Shown here one piece after another: positions 12,112 to 24,660 of a stretch of 64,000 bases of DNA. The position numbers and the translations under genes were made by a program. The notes beneath the pieces were generated by a model. That model searched no databases. It had not been told where the DNA came from and saw nothing but the letters and a program-made list of their open reading frames with translations. This DNA comes from Datura wrightii (lineage: Eukaryota; Streptophyta; Magnoliopsida; Solanales; Solanaceae): contig JASDFA010000027.1 of NCBI GenBank assembly GCA_035772735.1, positions 32,098,001 to 32,162,000 of the forward strand, read 5' to 3'. Position 1 is the first letter of the stretch. Each line of letters starts with the position of its first letter.

Positions 12112-12790
12112 AGTAAGAAATATTAAAGACGAAGAGAATACAATACTAACATTTAGCATTGGTTTCGAATCACTTTATGCAACCCTAGTTTGTTAATCGA
12201 CCATGGTTCCCATGACCCTAGTTGTGGAGGTTTTAGCCTCTCATAATCGTAAGCTTGTGATTAGTATTCTTAGAAAATCACAAAATTAAATACTTACAAT
12301 GATGATTGAAAGAAAACCGTATGTGAATATTGCAATAGAATATGACGAAAAAAATCAAGAAATATAGAGAAATCCAAGTTTTGATTCTCAAGAATCGCTC
12401 TTCAATGTTGTCAAAAACTAATTACAAACTTGATAACAATTGAAAACCAACTAATTCTGACCTTCTCTCTAACCAAAAAGAAACATAAAATGTATTTGTA
12501 CAGACAATAAATTCCTTTTCCTAAGTTAATAGGAAAATAACCAAATCTGGCACCAACACATCCTACAACTCATCATACGACCCGTAACAAGATTGTATGG
12601 GTTGTGCCTTGTCTCATACATTCCTTGGTTTCTGAAGAATTGGCTAAGTGTTGGCATCTGGTACGACTCATAACATAATCCCACGAGTCGTACAATCCAA
12701 TTGTGGTTTGGTCCTAAGAACTCTGGCATCTTCTAAAGTTTTATACGATTGTTTTGGTATGCCTCGTACCCTGCTCCTATGACTTGTAAC
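12112..12790 (-). repeat. A2 5' LTR fragment (minus strand)
   Basis: The sequence matches 32298-32970 of the A4 LTR (GAAGAGAATACAATA, CCATGGTTCCCAT, AGTTGTGGAGGTTTTAGCC) and carries the same ACGACTCGTA-type words. It is joined directly to integrase sequence on the left, and T2 is inserted at its right end. It is probably the 5' LTR of A2 with its U5 end deleted. The frames at 12526-12729 are not genes. Confidence 0.65.
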
Positions 12791-15099
12791 CGTAATACCC
12801 CGGAAGAGCCTAAGAATCGACCCGGGAGTTTAAAACTGAAAAGTGCAGAAAACTGGCAAAAATATCACAGCACGGATGACTCAACGACTCATGGGTGGAT
12901 ACCACGAGTCGTCGAAAGCAGTCACAGAAAGGGGGTTCAGGGAAGCAGTGGTAGAATTGGATGGTACAACTACCCATTGTATGGAACAACGAGTCGTTGT
13001 TACCAGTCATTAGAACGACTGAGTTTATGTTGAGGAGGAAGCAACAGGCCGTCCCACGATTCGTTGTGAGATACAATGACCCGTTGTTTCGAGTCGTTGC
13101 TTATTGGTTGAAGTTTCCAGTGCATTCAACGGATGGAGACCATGACTAGTTGGATGCCACCATGAATTATGGTGAGGCTCGTGGAACGAGAGGTCATATT
13201 TGGTTAAGGGGTTAGCGATGGTCGATTCAACGACCCGTGGTTTTTTGTAATGACTTGTCCTGTCGTGTCGTGGGAAGGATCCGAGACATGTCTTGAGATA
13301 GTGGAACTGACGAATCCATACCATGAGTCATGGTATAATGCCACGACCCATTAGGTCGGTCATTGGTCTGTCCGGGCTAGATTTTTAGGAAATTATTTTA
13401 CGGGTATTTTCGACCTTTCCTTGCTTTTAGCCCCTAAACAACATCATTTTGGATATTTTATGAGTGTGATAAGAGAAGTTAAGTCCCTATTTCATGCCCA
13501 TTCTCATGCAAGGATTTTAGGGAGGTTATAGAAGATTCAAGGCCTTCTTCCCCAAATTTTCTTCAGTTCCTTTGTGGGTGTTCAAGGAGCTTTAAGTTCA
13601 TCTATTCCCAGGTATGTAGGGTTTTAAAATGGGTGGAATTCTTCCTCACCCATGCCCAATTTCAATTAAAGTCATGAATTTTCCTACCCAAATTCCATGG
13701 GGTTTTACCCAAAGCATGTCAATGCGATTTCTCCTTATGGGCATGTTTTAATTGAGTTTTAATTATTGAAATATGCATGTTGGGAAGGTTTCGTATTATT
13801 TCCCTCAAAATTATGTTCCAATCTTTTTAAATCTAAATTTCCCATTTATGGAAGTTTATGGAAATTTTGATTTATGATGAATATTCATTATTTTAAGTTT
13901 ATTGATTATGGAAATGCATGAATCCAAGTTACCCATGTTTATGAGCATATTTTGGAAGAATTGGGAATGATGAAGCATTGGGCAATTCCCACACGATGAA
14001 TAATGATTTAGTATTTACGAAACAACTTTCATGATTTATCGATTTATGATGTTGGCCGATAAAAAGGACCTCGATTCTTGGCTAAGAATGTTTTAAAGGG
14101 GGATCGAGGATGATAAATGTTATATCTTAGCCAATGAATTTCATGCATGATGTTAATGATTTATGTATAAGCCTATATGCATGTTTTTGGGAGTCGTATC
14201 TAGCACCGAGCAGCCCGGCGTTCAAAGGACTACGCTGGTGTCTCATAACCACGTGCCACCGTGGGTTATAAATGTTATGATGTTATGATAATGATCCCCT
14301 CAAATGTGATATCACGCCTTATGCATGACCCTCACCTATCAAGCCAGGATCGGCTCTGCCCAATTGAGCGAGATAGCGGGGCGTCATGGAAGGCTCTACC
14401 ATGATGGTGTCGGTTATGATGAGTCCTCCCATTGTTCTGCATGTTTTTACACATCATTATGTTTATGATATTGGATCTAGATATATTATGATAAAGTTAT
14501 TTACGAATATGATAATGAATGATTATGAATGATTTGAAAGTCTTGAGCCCTATGTTTTATTACGAAGATTTTTGATGCAAGCATGACGTCCTTCTCTTAT
14601 GTCTATTTATGAGTTTTACTTTATTTTTAAAAGTGTTTATTTTACTTACCTTTCTTACTTAGTACATTCCATATACTGACCACATACTTTCTATGTTGTA
14701 TCATTTCATGATACAAGGTCCGGATCACAGGCTCATTCTCATCCTTAGTCATCTCGGCTTTCGCCTTCAGCTCATTGGTGAGTCCTCATGTTTTGAGGGC
14801 CATTTTTTTCAGACTTTCATTTTGCTTACACTCGGTTTTGGGTCGGGTTAGTTGGGGATATTTTCCCATCAACCCATCTTATGTATTAGAGGCTTTCAGA
14901 CAAGTATGTAGTATTCAGTTATGTAAACATTGGTATTTCTTGATGCTATGTTATGATTACATTTCCACTATAGCTTTATGATTATTGTTTCGCTTATTTG
15001 AATGAGATTAGTTGTATGCATGTGCCATGGGTTGACTTGGGGTCTCTCGGGGTCCCTTGTCCCGTGTCTACGATCCGGGTGTACATTCAGATCGTGACA
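12791..15099 (+). repeat. T2 5' LTR (2309 bp)
   Basis: It starts CGTAATACCCCGGAAGAGCC (the first base is changed from the T seen in its 3' partner at 21676) and ends GATCGTGACA. It contains the ACGACTCGT/ACGAGTCGT word array at 12875-13365, and GTCCTC...GAGGGC, a one-mismatch version of the shared inverted repeat, at 14782-14800. The solo LTR at 5530-7853 is the same family. Confidence 0.85.
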
Positions 15100-15103
15100 A
15101 ACT

Positions 15104-15116
15104 TGGTATCAGAGCC
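15104..15116 (+). promoter_or_regulatory. Primer binding site of T2 (initiator-Met tRNA)
   Basis: TGGTATCAGAGCC lies five bases after the LTR end. It is complementary to the 3' end of plant initiator methionine tRNA, the usual primer for chromoviruses. Confidence 0.9.
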
Positions 15117-15310
15117 ATAGGTTTGAAGTGTCCTAGGGTGTCTAAAAGCCACGTTAGGTAGAGTCTTTTTCATGGGTGTGAAGTGCGCCACACCTATGAC
15201 GAAGAGGATACTAAACATTTTAAGGAAATGTTCCCTTCTTTCATGTTCTACGTCGTGCGATGAAAAGTCTCTCCATCCTTCTAACTCGTGCGATTCGCGA
15301 TTGTAGAATT

Positions 15311-16395
15311 ATGGCTCCGAGAAGAATGAAAGGAAGAAGAAATGGAAATGGTGAAGGCCACGGAGATGGCAATGATCATGAGCATCAATAGGCCCCACCT
15401 TTTCCGAAGTCCCAACCACTAGAGCCAACTTCCCACATTGAGTTTCACGCGGCGATTCAGATGTCGTCGCAGGCCTTGACCACTCAGGTCAATCAGTAGG
15501 CTGTCGCACAGGTAACATAGAATGGAAATGCGGCAACGGCTCGGATTAGAGACTTTGAGGATGAACCCTCCTGAGTTCACGGGATCGAAGGTGGATGAGG
15601 ATCCACATGAGATCATTGAAGGGACCTTGAAGGTCACGCAGTTTATAGGAGTGACAAATAGGGAGTGTGTATACTTGGCCTCTTATCAACTAAATGAGGT
15701 CGCTCATATTTGGTACAAAGCGGGAGCAGGCCCTATAAACTAGGATGAGTTCCACATGGCTGTTCTGAACAGATTCTTCCCTCGGGAAATGAGGGAATTG
15801 AAGGTAGCTAAGTTTGTTAACCTCAAGCAAGGAAAGATGACAGTGTTGGAGTATTCACTTTGAGTTCACTAGTTTGTCAAAGTACGCCCCAGAGTTGGTG
15901 ATGGATCAGATGGCACGGGTGAGCCGATTTGTGCATGGTGTAGCTAGTTATTTTGACAAGGATTGAAGGACTTCCATGCTTCACCAAGATATGGACTTTC
16001 CTCACATAGTGTTGTATGTCCAGCAGATGGAGGTGGCTCATGCAACGGAGAGGGAGGAAAAGAGGGCTTGGACAGATAGTTGTGGGTTTTCGCATTAGAG
16101 GTCCAGTGGTGGCTACAGTCCACAGTTTTAGCAGAGGTCACTAGCCCCAGTGCCATGATTAGCTAGTGTTCCATCCAGAACAAAGGGTGATTAGAGGACA
16201 AAGGTTTCAAGGTTGAAGGATTAGAGGGGCACCCAGTTAGAGTATACCTCTCCAGCCTGTGGGAAGTGCGGCAAGAGTCACACCGGGGAGTGCCTACTTG
16301 GTTCGGATGTCTGCTTTGGGTGTGGTAGATCTGGGCACATGCACCGAGCATGTCCATATGCCATATCGGGTGATGATAGGGTTGAGCATAGACCA
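15311..16395 (+). pseudogene. T2 gag remnant
   Basis: ATG at 15311 opens MAPRRMKGRRNGNGEGHGD, a basic N-terminus typical of this family. The same start is seen in T4 at 33582. The capsid-like part follows in shifted frames (LRMNPPEFTGSKVDEDPHE, YQLNEVAHIWYKAGAG, LNRFFPREMRELKVAKFV). Two zinc knuckles end it near 16262-16345: CGKCGKSHTGEC and CFGCGRSGHMHRAC, the second a good CX2CX4HX4C nucleic-acid-binding finger. Several stops and frameshifts break the frame (for example the TAG at 15388 and that at 15741), so no full gag can be made. Confidence 0.85.
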
Positions 16396-16765
16396 CCAAG
16401 ACAGTAGCAGCTCCAGCCCGTTTAGCTCCATAGGAAGCATCTACTAGTGGGGGAGGCAGTCAGCGCTAGAACAGATTCTATGCCCTTGCCTCGTGCCAGG
16501 AGAAGGAGGCTTCGCCAGATGTGGTCAATGTTATGTTGTGTGTCTTTCATATTGATTTTTATACCTTGCTAGATCCGGGATCTACATTTTCTTTCGTGAC
16601 TCCTTACATTGCTAGTTGCCTTGAAGTTAGTCCCAAGACCTTGTCAGAAACGTTTTCAGTTTCTACCCCCGTCGGTGATTCGATTATAGCTAGATGGGTG
16701 TATAGTGGTTGCCTGGTCACAGTGTTGCATAAGGTTACATCCGTAGACTTAGTCAAGTTGGCCAT

Positions 16766-18260
16766 TGATCTTGGGCATAATTGCATGCCAAAGTGCTATA
16801 TTATAACTTAGTTTAGTCTTGTTTGTCTATTTATGCACTTACATTGTCATGTGATTTTATGTAAATTTGGATATGTACTAACCAACATGATTAGTCCTTG
16901 TTTTTGTAGGTTAAAAATGCATTTTAGGAATGATGGGTGAAGTGGAGGAATGGAATCAGAAGAAAAATGCAAAAGTAGGCAAGAAAACATGCAAAACAGG
17001 CCACCTGTGCGATAGCACCGTGCCAGGCACAGATGCACGACAGGGGCCATGTCACAGTTGCAAACATGCTGCACAAGCAACGTGCCATGCTACCATCGTG
17101 GCAAGCTCCTGCCGAGGCTAAATTTTTAGGTGATTTCCAGTGTGTTGTCATGATATCTCCGTGTCACGGAGGTAAATTAGCGCGACCACCTCCGTGCCAC
17201 GGATCCATTCCACGCCGGGAAAAATTTTGTACATTCCCTATTTACTATAAATTGAACCCTTAGCTTCTAAAATCAAATGTCACGAAATATTTTCTGAAAA
17301 CCGTAAAGGAACGATGGGAGAAGTGAAGAACTCACCTAAGGTTCACCAAATTTACCTTCTCTTTTATCCATTCTTGTAAGTACATTACCGTAACGATGTT
17401 TTTGAGAATTTGCACGAACATGAGTGGCTAAAACCCTTCCTCTAGGGTTGAGGCCACGTGATATGATTGTAATTGCATGAATTCATTTTGGTTTGAGTTG
17501 TTAATTGTTGTTTTGTCTTACATTCTTAATTATTATTGTTTTTATGCTTGATCACCATGAAAACAAATGCGTTAAGCTTAGGTAAAAGCTTGAAAGAGCA
17601 ACCCTTGGCAAGAACATAGGAATGTAGGGAGCAAGTTCTTATCTTTCGATATGATCCGCGATTAGGATAGAAAATATACCTAATTTGCCTTGCTTGGTTG
17701 ATAAAACGGGATGATAGCAAGACACCGTCTTAGAATTGTCACTCCACCACTCGTAGAAGTAGTTGTGAAGCTAAGTTGAGTTAAATGATTAGAGGTACAA
17801 AAGTCCATAATCAAGAGCATAAACCCCGTAAACCACATCCATGTAGTTGAATTGCCCACGAACTAGGATGTCACATTCCCACTCAACGATGTAGTTGTGA
17901 GGCTAGTTTATCGTGTTTAGAGGCTCGAGAGACCATGAACATCGCATTTTCAACTATGTGAGATAACAATTGATAATTTCTTACTTGAACCATTACAAAG
18001 TGTAGCATTGCATGATTATCCGGCCTTAGCTGTAGTTGCTTCTTATATTGTTTCAAATTATTTCCGTGACCACCCCTAAACTTAATTATAATTTTCCGAA
18101 AACTTCTATAATCAACACTTGTGAAAGTTAATCTCACACTTAAACATCATAATTCGCTGAATTGGTCCAGTCCCTGTGGGTTCGACATCCGGCTATTAAA
18201 AAGGGCCACTGTATTACTTGTACGATCATGTACGCTTACGAGTGCGCTGGAGCGCAAACA
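16766..18260 (+). mobile_element. Athila solo LTR (A6 family, 1495 bp) in the T2 protease
   Basis: It starts TGATCTTGGGCATAATTGC and ends GTGCGCTGGAGCGCAAACA. On the opposite strand it matches the A6 LTRs (35847-37417 and 51267-52846). It is flanked by GCCAT/ACCAT. It contains CCGTGTCACGG-type words at 17010-17215 and a TATA box at 17246. No internal region remains, so it is a solo LTR left by recombination. The open frames at 16930-17263 and 17883-18137 lie within the LTR and are not genes. Confidence 0.9.
17246..17252 (+). promoter_or_regulatory. TATA box of the solo LTR
   Basis: TATAAAT lies about 35 bp after the last GC-rich word (CTCCGTGCCACGGATCC). The same arrangement holds in both A6 LTRs. 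Predicted from sequence only. Confidence 0.55.
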
Positions 18261-18342
18261 ACCATGACTGATTTTGACATAATTTTGGGTATGGATTGGT
18301 TTTTTTTCATGTTACATTTTCATTAATTGTAGGACCCGTACC

Positions 18343-19430
18343 ATGGAGTTTTGTTTTTCAGGTGAGTCAGTGTTGGAGTGGAAGGGTAGTTCGGCAGTGC
18401 CAGCAGGTCGGTTTATTTCCTATATTAAGGCTAGGAAGATGATCTCTAAGGGGTGCATGTTCCACCTAGTTAGGGTCAAGGATGTGGGGTATGAGACCCC
18501 GACTATTCAGTCAGTTCCGGTGGTGTGCGAATACCCGGTGGTGTTTCCTGAGGATTTTTCAGGTGTCCCTCCGAAAAGGGAAATTGATTTCGGTATTGGT
18601 CTATTGCCATATACGCAGCCTATTTCTATCCCTCCTTACAGGATGGCTCCAGCCGAGCTGAAGGAATTGAAGGATCAGTTAAAGGATCTATTGGATAAGG
18701 GCTTCATTAGACCGAACCAGTCTCTATGGGGTGCACCAGTTCTATTTGTTCGGAAGAAGGACGGTTCCCTTCGCATGTGTATTGACTATCTGTAGTTGAA
18801 CAAGGTTACCATCAAGAATAGGTACCCTTACCCTGGATTGATGATTTGTTTGACTATCCTAAGGGTGCCATGTGTTTCTCCAAGATTGACCTCAGGTTCG
18901 GGTATCACCAGCTCAGAGTTCGGGAGAGTGACATCCCGAAGACCGCTTTAAGGACTCGGTATGGTCACTACGAATTTGTTGTTATGTCTTTTGGGCTAAC
19001 CAATGCTCCTTCAGCTTTTATGGACTTGATGAATAAGGTATTCAAGCCATATTTGGATATGTTTATGATTGTCTTCATCAACGACATTGTCATATACTCC
19101 TGGAGAGAGAAGGAGCATGCCACTCACTTGAGAATAGTGCTGCAAACCCTCAAGGATCGCTAATTGTATGCAAAGTTTAGTAAGTGTGAATTTTGACTAA
19201 ACTCGACAGCATTACTGGGACATGTAGTATCAAGCGAAGGCATAAGGGTAGATTCCCAGAAGATCGAAGCGGTGAAGAATTGGCCTAGACCGGTGAATCC
19301 TTCAGAAATTCAGAGTTTCTTGGGCCGAACAGGTTATTACCAAATGTTTGTGGAGGATTTCTCATCTATTGGGGCACCTTTGACTATGTTGACTTAGAAA
19401 AAGGTGAAATTCCAGTAGTCGGATACTTGT
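18343..19430 (+). pseudogene. T2 reverse transcriptase remnant
   Basis: 18343-18795 covers the protease-RT linker and the start of RT (YPVVFPEDFSGVPPKREIDF, LLDKGFIRPNQS, FVRKKDGSLRMCIDYL, stop). A frameshift near 18835 is followed by MCFSKIDLRFGYHQLRVRES, YGHYEFVVMSFGLTNAP and the catalytic box FINDIVIYS. FIDD is the family norm, so one catalytic aspartate has become asparagine. After a stop at about 19162 the connection region continues (LLGHVVSSEGIRVDSQKIEA, PSEIQSFLGRTGYYQMFVED). It is not functional. Confidence 0.9.
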
Positions 19431-19439
19431 GAGAAAAAC

Positions 19440-19998
19440 TTCCAAGAGTTGAAGACCTGACTCACTTCAGCACCCGTGTTGACCTTACCCGAGGGTACTG
19501 ATGGCTTCGTTGTCTATTGTGATGTTTTGAGAGTCGGATTGGGATGTGTGTTGATGCAGCGTGGGAAGGTAATAGCATATGCCTCGAGACAGCTGAAGGT
19601 CCATGAAAAGAATTACTCGACCTATGATCTTGAGTTGGCTGCAGTGGTGTTTGCATTGAAGATATGGCGGCATTACTTGTATGGGGTCCATGTAGATGTA
19701 TTTATGGATTACAAGAGCTTGCAGTATATGTTCACCCAGAAGGATCTAAATCTTCGGCAAACGAGGTGGTTGGAATTACTTAAGGACTATGACATGAGTG
19801 TCTTTTACCACCCGAGCAAGGCTAATGTGGTTACGGATGCTCTTAGTAGGCTCTCCATAGAAAGTGTGTCCCACGTGGATGAGCGAAAGAAGGAGTTGGT
19901 GAAGGATGTTCACCGACTTGCAAGACTGGGAGTTAGATTGTCGGTGCGACCGATGGCAGTGTGGTTGTACATAACGGGTCAGAATCATCCTTGGTAGT
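19440..19998 (+). pseudogene. T2 RNase H and linker
   Basis: The frame at 19476-19997 is open for 173 codons. It shows the RNase H core with the acidic residues in place: D of YCDVLRVGLGCVL, E of DLELAAVVFAL, D of FMDYKSLQYMF (usually TDHKSLQY) and D of VVTDALSRLS. The tether to integrase follows (LARLGVRL). RNase H degrades the RNA of the RNA-DNA hybrid during reverse transcription. The frame is open but sits between stops on either side, so it is not expressed as part of an intact polyprotein. Confidence 0.85.
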
Positions 19999-20037
19999 TG
20001 ATGTTAAATCCAAGAAAGATTAGGATCCAATATTGAG

Positions 20038-21432
20038 GAAGCTGAAGGAAGTGTACAGAACCAGAAGGTGGAGGTCTTCTGCCAAGGGGGAGATGGTGTG
20101 CTACAATACCAGGGTCGACTATGTGTTCCGGACGGTTATAATTTGAGAGTTTGGATATTGCATGACGCATATGGTACCAGATATTCTATTCATCCAGGAT
20201 CCACGAAAATGTATTGGGATTTGCAAGAAATCTATTGGTGGGATGGTATGAAGAAGGATATTGCGGAGTTCGGGGCAAAATGTCCAAATTGTCAATAAGT
20301 GAAAGACGAATACCAAAGGCCAAGAGGCGTACTTCAGGATATGAGCATCCCCACTTGAAAGTGGGAAGAGATTAATATGGACTTTGCTACAGGCCTACCT
20401 TGTATCGCCGACACTATGACTCCATTTGGGTGGTGGTGGATAGGATAACTAAGGTGAAACACTTCCTACCTATCAAGACCACAGATTCAACGGAGGATTA
20501 TTCTAAGTTGTATATTCGGGAGTTAGTTCGACTTCATGGAGTGCCCTTGTCTATTATTTTAGATCGAGGTACTCAGTTTACCTCTTAGTTCCGGCATTCT
20601 TTTCAAAAGGGACTTGGAACACAAGTTAAGCTCAGTACAGCCTTCCATCCGCAAATGGACGGTCAGGCAGAACAAACCATTCAGACCCTTGAGGATATGT
20701 TCAGGGCATGTATTATGGATTTTAAAGGTAGCTAGGATGATCATTTCCCCTTGATCGAGTTTTCTTATACTAACAGTTACCACTCCAGTATCCAGATGGC
20801 ACCGTTTGTGGCTCTTTACGGGCGGAGGTATAGATCTCGCATCAGATGGTTCGAGTTTGGTGAGGCAGCTATGATAGGCCCAGATTCGGTCCATGAGGCG
20901 ATGGTAAAGGTTCAGTTGATATGGGACCGGTTGAGAACTGCTCAGAGTCGTCAGAAATCGTATGCTGATATAAGGAGAAGAGACTTGGAGTTTGATGTGG
21001 ACGACTGGGTATTTCAAAAGGTGACTCCAATGAAAGAAGTCATGCGGTTCGGAAAGAAAGGTAAACTCAGTCCCTTCTATGTTGGTCCCTATTGGGTTGT
21101 GAGAAGAGTTGGTAAGGTGGTGTATGAGTTGGACTTCCCATCGGAGTTATCTTCAGTTCATCCCATCTTTCATGTGTCACTTTTGAAGAAGTGCTTTGGT
21201 GATCCAGCCTTAGTAGTTCCGGTAGACAGCATTGGAGTGAAGGACAACCTCAGTTATGAAGAAATTCTTATTGAAATCTTGGATCGTCAAGTTCGGAGGC
21301 TGAGGAACAAAGAAGTAGCTTCTTAAAGTATTATGGAGAAATCAGCATGTTGAGGGAGCTATGTGGGAAGCCGAAGCGGATATGATGGCCAAATACCCAC
21401 ATTTGTTCTCTACTGGCTCAGTTCCAACTTGA
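20038..21432 (+). pseudogene. T2 integrase and chromodomain
   Basis: The zinc-binding part is at 20068-20298 (HDAYGTRYSIHPGSTKMYWD ... CPNCQ, the HHCC finger). The core is at 20370-20720 with D of NMDF, D of ILDRGTQFTS and E of GQAEQTIQTLEDM, broken by stops at 20297, 20587 and 20733. The C-terminal domain is open at 20751-21326 (191 codons: HVDDWVF-like VDDWVFQKVTPMKE, YVGPYWVVRRVG, HPIFHVSLLKKC). The chromodomain ILDRQVRRLRNKEVAS is cut by a small frameshifting deletion at 21325 and continues as LKVLWRNQHVEGAMWEAEAD in the next frame. Chromodomains direct these elements to marked heterochromatin. Confidence 0.9.
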
Positions 21433-21660
21433 GGTATCAGTTTTTCCCTATGACTCCATTTAGTTTTCATGTTCAGTTTTTGTGTGCAAGTTTCTTTTAT
21501 TCGTAGGAATGCATATGTGAAGCATGGGATCAGTTCAGCTATGCGGTTTGATTTGAAGGTAGTCTCCGTGAAAATTTCGGTTAAAAGGATCAGTATATAG
21601 CTATGATAAATTGTATGTTTCTATTTGATGCTTGTTTCCTACATTGTAGGATGAATGTTC

Positions 21661-21675
21661 CCAAGGGGGAGATAT
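21661..21675 (+). promoter_or_regulatory. T2 polypurine tract
   Basis: CCAAGGGGGAGATAT lies immediately before the 3' LTR start TGTAATACCCC. It is the plus-strand primer site. Confidence 0.8.
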
Positions 21676-21865
21676 TGTAATACCCCGGAAGGGCCTAAGA
21701 ATAGACCCGGGAGTTTAAAATTGAAAAGTCCAAAAAACTGACAAAAATATCATAGAACGGACGACTCAACGACTCGTGGGTGGATACCACGAGCCACCGA
21801 AAACATTCGTGGAAAGGGGGTTCAGGAAAGCAGTGGTAACAACGGATAGTACAACAACTCATTGT
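21676..21865 (+). repeat. T2 3' LTR, first 190 bp
   Basis: TGTAATACCCCGGAAGGGCC matches the start of the T2 5' LTR, including the ACGACTCGTGG words. T3 interrupts it at ATTGT (21861-21865), and it resumes after T3 at 31467. Confidence 0.9.
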
Positions 21866-24371
21866 TATCATGCCCCTCCTTGGGAGGCACGACTGGCACC
21901 TGATGCCCTACTTGGACCTGGACTGCTGGGCTAGCTGGGCCTAAGCACTTCTGGTGCCAGGCCGACTCTAACTCTGGATTCAAGAAAACGATGGGCTATA
22001 TAACGTCTGTAAATACAGCCTCCGGCCGACTAGGCCTATAGCCACCTGTAAGCAAACCACAGCTACCCAGAACAACTGAATTAATGGGGAACCTATGCGG
22101 GCTGACAAGGCCACCATGTTGTCTCATTATTTCGGAATCAAGAAAACGAGTACTAAACTGCTACGTGACCAGCAAGGTCACCACTACTAACTGCAAAAGG
22201 CCCCACACGTCCATCATAAAAAGTTAAACATACACACGACCTCACATGACCGTTACAGCTAACCATAGGGAATATTCAATCTGCAAGCCTCTAAGAATAC
22301 TGATAAGATGGCGGGACAAGGCCCCGGCCTACCCATACTGTACAATAATAGAAAAGGATTAAACCTCTAGTTGTCTAGCTCCGGATGACAAGAGCTGATG
22401 ACTCCGTGTGCTGGCTGTAATTACGAGGGATCGGCTCATCATCTATGAGTACCTACAGGCAAGTAATGCAGCACCCAAAATGGGCGTCAGTACCGCTGGT
22501 ACTGAGTAAGCAAAGCAACAACTAGAAAATAACTTAAGATAAGCAATATAATTGATAGAACTGAAGAAGAAAGAAATAGACCGTAACTGACTGAAAGTAT
22601 GAGTTTACGACTGTCCTCAACTATACTGAAAAGAGTAGGAGAAGTACCTAGTAACGTAGCATTCTACTGTCTTTCTACTCATAACTAACATAACATGTCA
22701 TAATATAGCATAGCATAGCACACATAAACCTTACCTGGCCCCTATAAGCCGGAAGGTACAACCAACATGCAATCTATACCCCTACCCCTGTCATCCTATC
22801 TACCCTAGTAACTATAAGCATCCATCCGGTCCCCTGGGTATGCACTTGGGCTCGCTGAGCCCCTGACTATAACTGTACCTGAGTTCGGAGGACTCCTGAA
22901 TCAACACCCCGGGCGTACCCGCTCGAGGGGTGTATAAAAGCCGACCAAGGAAAAACGTGGGGAAAATGGCATCCCATCTTCGTCCCCTAAGGGATGGCAT
23001 GCCACTCCATAGAGCGACGTATCCTTGCCCTCTGGCAGACGAGTCGATACAACTATTAATCCTGGAGCGGTCACGGATGCTAGGTAATCCAACCCAAAAC
23101 AATACAGTTAAGTCTGAACTGATAATACTAACTGCACACGATACATGCTGAACTAATGATAGTAATGTGTATATATAATTCATGCTGAAACTGATAATGG
23201 TATATATATAATTTCTGTCATACTGTGCTAAATCTGATACTGAAACAAGATGTAATATTTCTGCTGAGATTCATGCTTTATAACTAAGTTTCATGGTAAA
23301 CATGATTTACTATTTCTAACATGCTTTCTAAAATTCATATTAAGCTATTATTCTATTTCTAAAATACTTTACAGGAACTTATATTGCCTTACTAAGTTTT
23401 GGCTAAACACGATAATATCCTGACGTACTTTACTAAATTATGTGTTGGGCATGTTGTACTATTTCTGAAACTTTCTACTAGAAGTTACATCATGCTAGTA
23501 AGTTTCACGCTACACATGACATGATGTTTCTAACATCGTACTAAAATTTATACTAAACATGATATGCGTCTTTTGAAATATTCTACTGGCACTTGAGTTA
23601 TTTTACTATACCGGAACTACTAGCTTGCTGAAGAAACTGGCTTTACATACCTTAGTTTCTGAATTCTGGACTAACTGACGTAACTCGGCCAATATCCAGC
23701 TATTCCTTCCAACTACATTTCTACACACAGTAATTAGAAGTAAATCCATCAATATTTCGGAAGAAACCACTACTTTGAATATATAAATAGCCCAAACTTT
23801 GACTTATCGGAAGACAGCCGAAAACTCGCTATTTCTCGGAAGTCCAGCAGGGAGAAATACTCACTTTAGGGCTAGGAGTATATTGACACTAATTTGGAGC
23901 AATTCCACTTATCTTAGCTCGGTAGGACGATGATTCACCAACCGAATTTTGCAAAACTAACTCCGCAGGAATGTTCTCTGCAGCTTTATACTTCGATATC
24001 CGGAGTTAATTTGAGTTGGGACTGCGTTTGACAGCGTAATCGGACGAATATATATCAAAACCCTTCGTCCCTTACTGTTCTGGTCGTGTTCTTTAAATTA
24101 AATTGTGGAGAAGTGAATTTTAAAACAAAGTGGAGCTTTATATAGTTGGGCCTGGACACCCCCCTCCGTGGCACGTTGGCCATCATGGAGGGGCTTTCTC
24201 CGTGGCACGTTGCCATCGTGAAGGGAGTTGCCTGGCCTCCTCTTGCGATGGTCCGATGCGGTGCTTGTCCGGTCTTCCCCCGGGCCTTTTTCTAGCATGT
24301 ATGGCCTTCTAAAACTCTTAACCAACATATGAATAGGCTATCTACATGTCAAGAATTTACGGGGTGTAACA
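21866..24371 (-). repeat. T3 3' LTR (minus strand)
   Basis: On the minus strand it starts TGTTACACCCCGTAAATTC at 24371 and ends near GGGCATGATA at 21866. It pairs with 28944-31466. Words of the type CAACGTGCCACGGAG lie at 24155-24225, directly before a TATA box at 24136-24145. Open frames within (for example 22812-23183 and 24098-24328) recur in the other LTR and are not genes. Confidence 0.9.
24136..24145 (-). promoter_or_regulatory. TATA box of T3 LTR (left copy)
   Basis: The minus strand reads CTATATAAAG just after the CGTGCCACGG words. The right copy is at 31230-31239. Confidence 0.6.
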
Positions 24372-24390
24372 TCCTTCCCCCTTAAGAACA
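24372..24390 (-). promoter_or_regulatory. T3 polypurine tract
   Basis: The minus strand reads TTAAGGGGGAAGGA directly before the 3' LTR start TGTTACACC. The 24391-24660 stretch beyond it holds nothing I recognise. Confidence 0.75.
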
Positions 24391-24660
24391 TTCATACTCG
24401 AATGTAAATTTCTGCTTGCAAGAATCTCAACTTACTTGACTTATTCTAGAAAATTTTTGGCAGAGTTTCCCCCGTAATATGGACTATCTCAAAAATCTTG
24501 AAACGCAGAAAAGTCCAATACAGGTACTCTACAACACACTAGTATTCATCACAAAGGCCAACTATTTCATTTATTCACATAATATGAGGCAATTCATAAA
24601 AAAACAATACTAACGTACCTCTGGCTGATTAAGTTTGAAGCAGTTAAGGATATCTGACTT

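Larger units (their letters stand above)
16500..18340 (+). pseudogene. T2 protease, split by a solo LTR
   Basis: The first part (16521-16765) reads LLDPGSTFSFVTPYIASCLE, where DPGS is the aspartic protease active site in this family's wording, and runs to VDLVKLA. An Athila LTR interrupts it at 16766-18260. The frame resumes at 18261 with MTDFDIILGMDW, the conserved second half of the protease. The flanks GCCAT (16761-16765) and ACCAT (18261-18265) are the target duplication with one change. Confidence 0.85.

Noticed and set aside
16930..17263. Cys/His-rich short frames in the solo LTR and similar ones at 36851-37272 and 52291-52684
   Set aside because: The Cys and His come from the GTGCCACG/GCATGC words read in frame. 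The frames are not conserved between LTR copies.
20559..21017. 152-codon minus frame
   Set aside because: It is a shadow of the T2 integrase, which is coded on the plus strand with clear motifs.
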